Below, one piece after another: positions 59,834-64,000 of a stretch of 64,000 nucleotides of DNA. Every line of letters starts with the position of its first letter. The stretch's first letter is position 1. The notes below the pieces were generated by a model. The model was not told the origin of the DNA and did not search any database. It worked only from the letters and a program-made list of their open reading frames with translations. The position numbers were made by a program, and so were the translations under genes. The DNA is from Cryptomeria japonica (taxonomy: Eukaryota; Streptophyta; Pinopsida; Cupressales; Cupressaceae), in NCBI RefSeq assembly GCF_030272615.1, contig NC_081412.1:695960083-696024082 (forward strand), in the 5' to 3' direction.

Positions 59834-60476
59834 GACCTCTGTCAACTATTACTATATTCTATCTCATTCAACATCCAAGACGAATTCAAATTATCTTAAT
59901 AGAATTTCTACATAACAAAAATTCTAATGGCAAGATTGTTGGATTGATGAATTAGAATATATGCACTAGTTTATGACCAACAAAAGTAGAAATTTGTTTG
60001 ATAAAAGAATATCAGATCTAAAAATATATTTAAACTCATATGCCAATATAAATAAAGACCATCACTTGACATGTGGCAAGGATGAACTCAATATAATAAT
60101 TTAGATTAGCTTAATAAATTAAACAACTACAAGTCAATTATAGTACAAATGAATAATAAATTTGTGATATGCATATTCTTATATGGGTGTTTCTTAATTA
60201 TAAACCATAAGATTTTATGTTTTGAAGAATACATCAAATTATATATAAGTTTATGCCTAATATATTATATCTCATTAAACACCCAAGAATAGTTTAGATC
60301 ATCCCTACAAAGTCTCTACATAACAAAATTTCTAATGGCAAGATTGTTGGATTGAGGAATTAAAATACATGCACTAATTTGTCAACATACAAAATAGAGT
60401 ATGTTTGGTTAAACATGATGCATATAATTTTAACCTTTTGTGGGCAATACATACTATTGTGATAAACTTGATATCA
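59834..60476. repeat. Repeat R, fourth copy, with internal deletion
   Basis: Matches 15451-15467 and then 16046-16674. The 581 bp between are missing, with att at the junction. Confidence 0.75.
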
Positions 60477-61669
60477 TTAGGTGTGTAAAAAGAAAATTAA
60501 CAATAGAATATCTTTCCTAATTATAACTAAAAAGGTTTCGTTTAAAGCATGAATTACACATTCAAGATAGTGAAATAACTCTCATTTTATGATTTTCTAA
60601 CATTTTAAAGAGAGCATTGAATGTATTTAGAAGCAATCTCTAGATATTTAGAAAAGAACTTCCAAATAGAGGTGTCCATGGGAAAAATATTGATTCTAAA
60701 GATGCTCCATGGTTGGAACTTGGACAATAATATTATAAATTTGGTGATAGAAAAGGGAAGCTTCTATTTTGCATTGTGAGAATATAAGCACTCTTTTCCT
60801 TCTAATTTGTAGCTTTCTACAATGTGTTTTGATTTCCAAATTTCAACACCATGAAAATCCATATAGATTTCTATGTTAAGATTTGTTTTCTAAATAAAAA
60901 CAAAATTATAAAAGAATCTTAGTTAAATTCATTTATAGCTACTTTCATATTTGTAAATTACTTGGTTGAAGATTAGCATAATTGACATATTTCTATATCA
61001 TTCCATTTTTATGTAACTAATTGGGCATTATTATGATAATCCTATAAGTTGATTTTTTTTTTAAAAGAGGGATAAAAATTTATTAATCAACAAAGATTAG
61101 TACAAAGTTGTTATCATATACTTTACCAAGAGTATGAGTGTAAGGTCATACTCTTGCTAAAGTGGGGCTAAATGTATTGTAAATTATATCCTCATACTCA
61201 TTTGGGGCTCACTTTTTTGTTTCTCCATCCTTGCCCCCAAGATTGCTTGATTATGCTCAAACAGTGCCTAATTCTAAGGTCTCAACACCTTTTTCATGCT
61301 TTCTAACTTTTTTCTAGCCCATGAGGATTGAACTATGGCAACTATTGCCATAGTCTAGCTAAAAGGTTCCCAGATTTGAACCCTCTAACAATCAAAAAAT
61401 GATGTGCGATAAAATGCTCCCGATGTCGCCCTTCTTCATAATTTTCAACATGTTTCATGAGGTTGAATATAAAAGAAAGTCTTATCCCCTCATTTGAAAC
61501 ATCTCTCATCAAGGAATTCAATTAAAATCAAGCATTTTGTTATTCTTTGCATAATGCACCCTTACTTTTTGCTTCTTGAGTTGGGGGGGGGGCTCTACTT
61601 TTCTTCGTTTTCTTTTTGTTTGTCTTGTTTTCCTTATGTTTTTGTTTCCCCTTTGTGTTTCTTGTCTTG
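60477..61669. other. Duplicated non-coding DNA with a segment absent from copy 1
   Basis: 60477-60984 matches copy 1 around the copia-C site. 60985-61376 is absent from copy 1; it contains gctaaagtggggctaaatgt (about 61157), like the polypurine tract and LTR start of element A. 61377-61669 matches 23508-23800. Confidence 0.55.
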
Positions 61670-62494
61670 TTACTTCAGATTTTCGGAGTCCCGAAACCCT
61701 AGAGTGTGCTTTTGTCTTTCCTTTTTTGCGTACTCCGAAACACAAAGGATCCCAGGATCCCGAAGTGCATCTGTTTTCCTTGTTTCTTTTGTTTTGGCCT
61801 TCAAAATTTTGGGTTCCTGAAACCCCAAAGTGTTTTCATTTTCTTCTTTTTTGGAACTTCGGGATTCCAAAATCTCGAAACTTTGAGGTTCCCCTTTTGT
61901 TCACGTGGTTGTGGACTTCCAAGTCCCAAAATCCCAAAACTCTGAAGTCCTCTGTGTTGTTTTATTTTCTTTAGTTCCTTGCCCCCCCCCCCCACTTTGT
62001 TCTTTTGCTTGTTTGAGCCCCGAGACCCCAGAATCCCAAGTTCTCTTTATTGTTTTCCTTTTTTGTCATCTCTTCGGAGTTTCAGAACTTCAAAGTCTCA
62101 AAGCCAGTTATTTTCTGACTCCGTAACTCCAGGATCTTGAAACCTCGAGGTGTTTCATGTCTCAATTTTCCAAGTTCATGTGGCACACTCTATCTCCTCC
62201 CTCCTTGTCCTAGTTGCTTTTCTCTTCCCCCCTTGTGTTTTGCGTGGGTTTTCCTGATTTTTTCTCCTTGTCTTGGTTTTATTTTGTTTTATTCATTTAT
62301 AGTCGGGTTTTTTGAATAAGTCAATTTTTGCCATAGTTTTGGCATCCCTTCTTCTTTAGTTCCTTGCCCTTTCGGGATCTCGGGTTCTTGAGATCCCGAC
62401 CCTCATTTGGATGTTTCCCCAAAACTATGAGATTCCAGAATGTATTTTGTGTTTTCATTTGTTCCACTTCGGAACCCTAAGTTTCTTTAGTCCC
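61670..62494. repeat. ~60-bp degenerate array, copy 2
   Basis: Counterpart of 23811-24654, ending at the copia-D target GAAGC (62495-62499). Confidence 0.6.
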
Positions 62495-62499
62495 GAAGC

Positions 62500-64000
62500 T
62501 GTTGAACACAATGTACCACTGAGAGAGGGGTGAATAAGTGGTTCCCAATATTCTAAACCTTTTAAACCAAACTCTTGCTACCGGTTACCAAGTCATACAC
62601 AAGGAGGATATGTCGGTGAGTTAAGGAAAGAGATAAAATGTGCAAACACACAAAGATAATCAACACATAACACCAGATATATGAGGAAAACCCAATGTTG
62701 GAAACACCTTGGTGAGAAATTCTACTAGAGACTACTGCTCCAATCTAGCCTCACAATAAACATTGATTACAAAGTTTAGGGCACGAACCCAAGGAGCACC
62801 AACCCCTAATTTTAGGGAACCAACCCAAGGAGCGCCAACCCCTGCACCGAGCTCCAACTCAGTGATGTACTATATATCAGATTAATATAATAGTTCTAAT
62901 CTTGTTACAAATGAGTTTTGTAACTCTTGCAATAAAAAACTTCATCGGTTTAACTCTACTCAACCGGTTCTCCCTTGCTCAGTTCTTTGCTAGTTTTTTG
63001 TTCTCTGTTTACACCTTTTCTGCCTAGATTCTATCTTGTATACCCTTCACCAGTACACTCTCTTATCTCCTTCACCTTTTGCAGCTTTCTTCCTGAATCC
63101 CCCTTGCTAGTTTACACAATTGTAGCTCTATTTGGCAGCTTGTTGGTTTGTCTAACCTTACCGATAAAACCTCTTATAAACCTTCTACTAGTTCTACCTT
63201 TCTATCAAACAACTCCAACACTCAGATGCTTTTGATCTTCTCTCTAATCACTCTTTGCTCTCTCAGTTACTCTATTTTTGTTGGCATCAAGCATCATCAA
63301 CTTAAGTTTTTAGTCTGCATATTTATACTTGATTGTTCCCACCAAAACCTCTATTCAAACTGGGCACGTTAGGTTTTTTCTCCATTGAGTAAATCTGTGT
63401 CAAATCTAATCAGATCTCCTCTCCTCGATTCATGATTTGTAGTAGATCAAACACCACCACCATTTCTGGTGGCATATGTACGCGCTTTCTATATTTAGCA
63501 ACCTTCAACTTGTTTTTCAGCCTTTCTCTATCATTCACCATTAATTCCTCAGTTGTTTCTTTTCGACCATCGAGCACAAAGATCAGATTGTCCTTCTTGG
63601 TTCACATCACCAAAAAGCTTTTGCATTTTGATTCACCTGGAGCCACACTTCTTCTGTCATTGACCCGTGATTTATGGGTTCCTTAATTAAAGTCAACCTG
63701 CTTGTCATCTATGTCAATGGACACTTCACTGACCTCTTTGTTCTTGCCACCTAGTGTCCACCTATCATCCTTGTTGACATCCACCTATGCTCAGACTACA
63801 AAGTCAGTTTTGACATCCTTCACTGACCAATACTCACTACCGGTTCAAGTCACCTTACTGGTACAACTTAACTTCACCAGTGGACTTTCATACCTACTAA
63901 CCTCTTCTTTGTCGGTGGATCAGCTTGTCCTTCCATCATACATGTTGGTTCATCCACTAAGTCCATTTACCAATTGCATTATAATTCTCTTTATCTATTG
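62500..64000 (-). repeat. Copia-D LTR in copy 2, cut by the window edge
   Basis: About 1500 bp matching 24660-26110, with the TATA box at 63320-63327 (minus). The element interior is expected to the right, outside the window. Confidence 0.85.

Larger units (their letters stand above)
43541..64000. repeat. Large segmental duplication, copy 2 (runs off the window)
   Basis: This is the second copy of the block at 5251-26218, offset by about 38 kb. It keeps uninterrupted the Tat integrase junction that element A occupies in copy 1. It also keeps the empty target of copia-C near 60930-60945. It has 5838 bp (53575-59412) missing from copy 1, about 390 bp at 60984-61376 missing from copy 1, and lacks 581 bp that copy 1 keeps at 15468-16048. 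The copia-D LTR at its end has the same target site, GAAGC, so copia-D was in place before the duplication. Confidence 0.9.

Overview
This window is repeat-packed nuclear DNA from a plant with a large genome. The elements are Ty3/gypsy of the Tat type and Ty1/copia, most LTRs are over 1 kb long, and no host gene is recognisable. A gymnosperm-like genome is my best guess, but the sequence does not prove it. There is no operon structure and no bacterial gene. I found no tRNA, rRNA or CRISPR.

The main large-scale fact is a duplication. Roughly 5251-26218 (copy 1) and 43541-64000 (copy 2, running off the right edge) are the same stretch in the same order. They share the 3' part of a Tat element, a ~1.2 kb AT-rich repeat (called R), a minus-strand copia gag-LTR fragment, a degenerate ~60-bp array and a copia LTR with the same target site. 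Short hand comparisons give about 2-8% difference. Copy 1 later gained element A (1-5250) and a complete copia element (copia-C, 17135-23459, TSD TTTAT), whose empty site is preserved in copy 2. Copy 1 lacks 5838 bp present in copy 2, with TTCAA at the junction. Copy 2 lacks 581 bp present in copy 1.

Layout: 1-5250, element A, a non-autonomous Tat-like element with one long protease/G-patch ORF and a 3' LTR. 5251-12699, the 3' half of Tat copy 1 (integrase, antisense PMD-like pseudogene, satellite-like repeats, LTR). 12711-17134, R repeats and copia-E remnants. 17135-23459, copia-C. 23465-24659, duplicated DNA with the ~60-bp array. 24660-35125, copia-D on the minus strand, with a solo LTR nested in its 5' LTR. 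35131-39270, mostly non-coding, with an LTR-like segment at 35919-36660. 39387-51279, Tat copy 2 with protease, G-patch, RT, two RNase H regions, integrase, antisense PMD pseudogene, 3' repeats and LTR. 51291-54276, R and copia-E with a full LTR. 54277-57543, 3' part of copia-B. 57544-64000, the rest of copy 2.

The coding regions are decayed. Stops are mostly C-to-T products (CAG to TAG, CGA to TGA), as expected for long-methylated DNA. The exception is the 670-codon ORF of element A, which is open throughout. The most interesting items are this intact RT-less ORF with a hydrophobic tail, the antisense PMD-like gene carried in both Tat copies beside copy-number-variable repeats, and the duplication itself.
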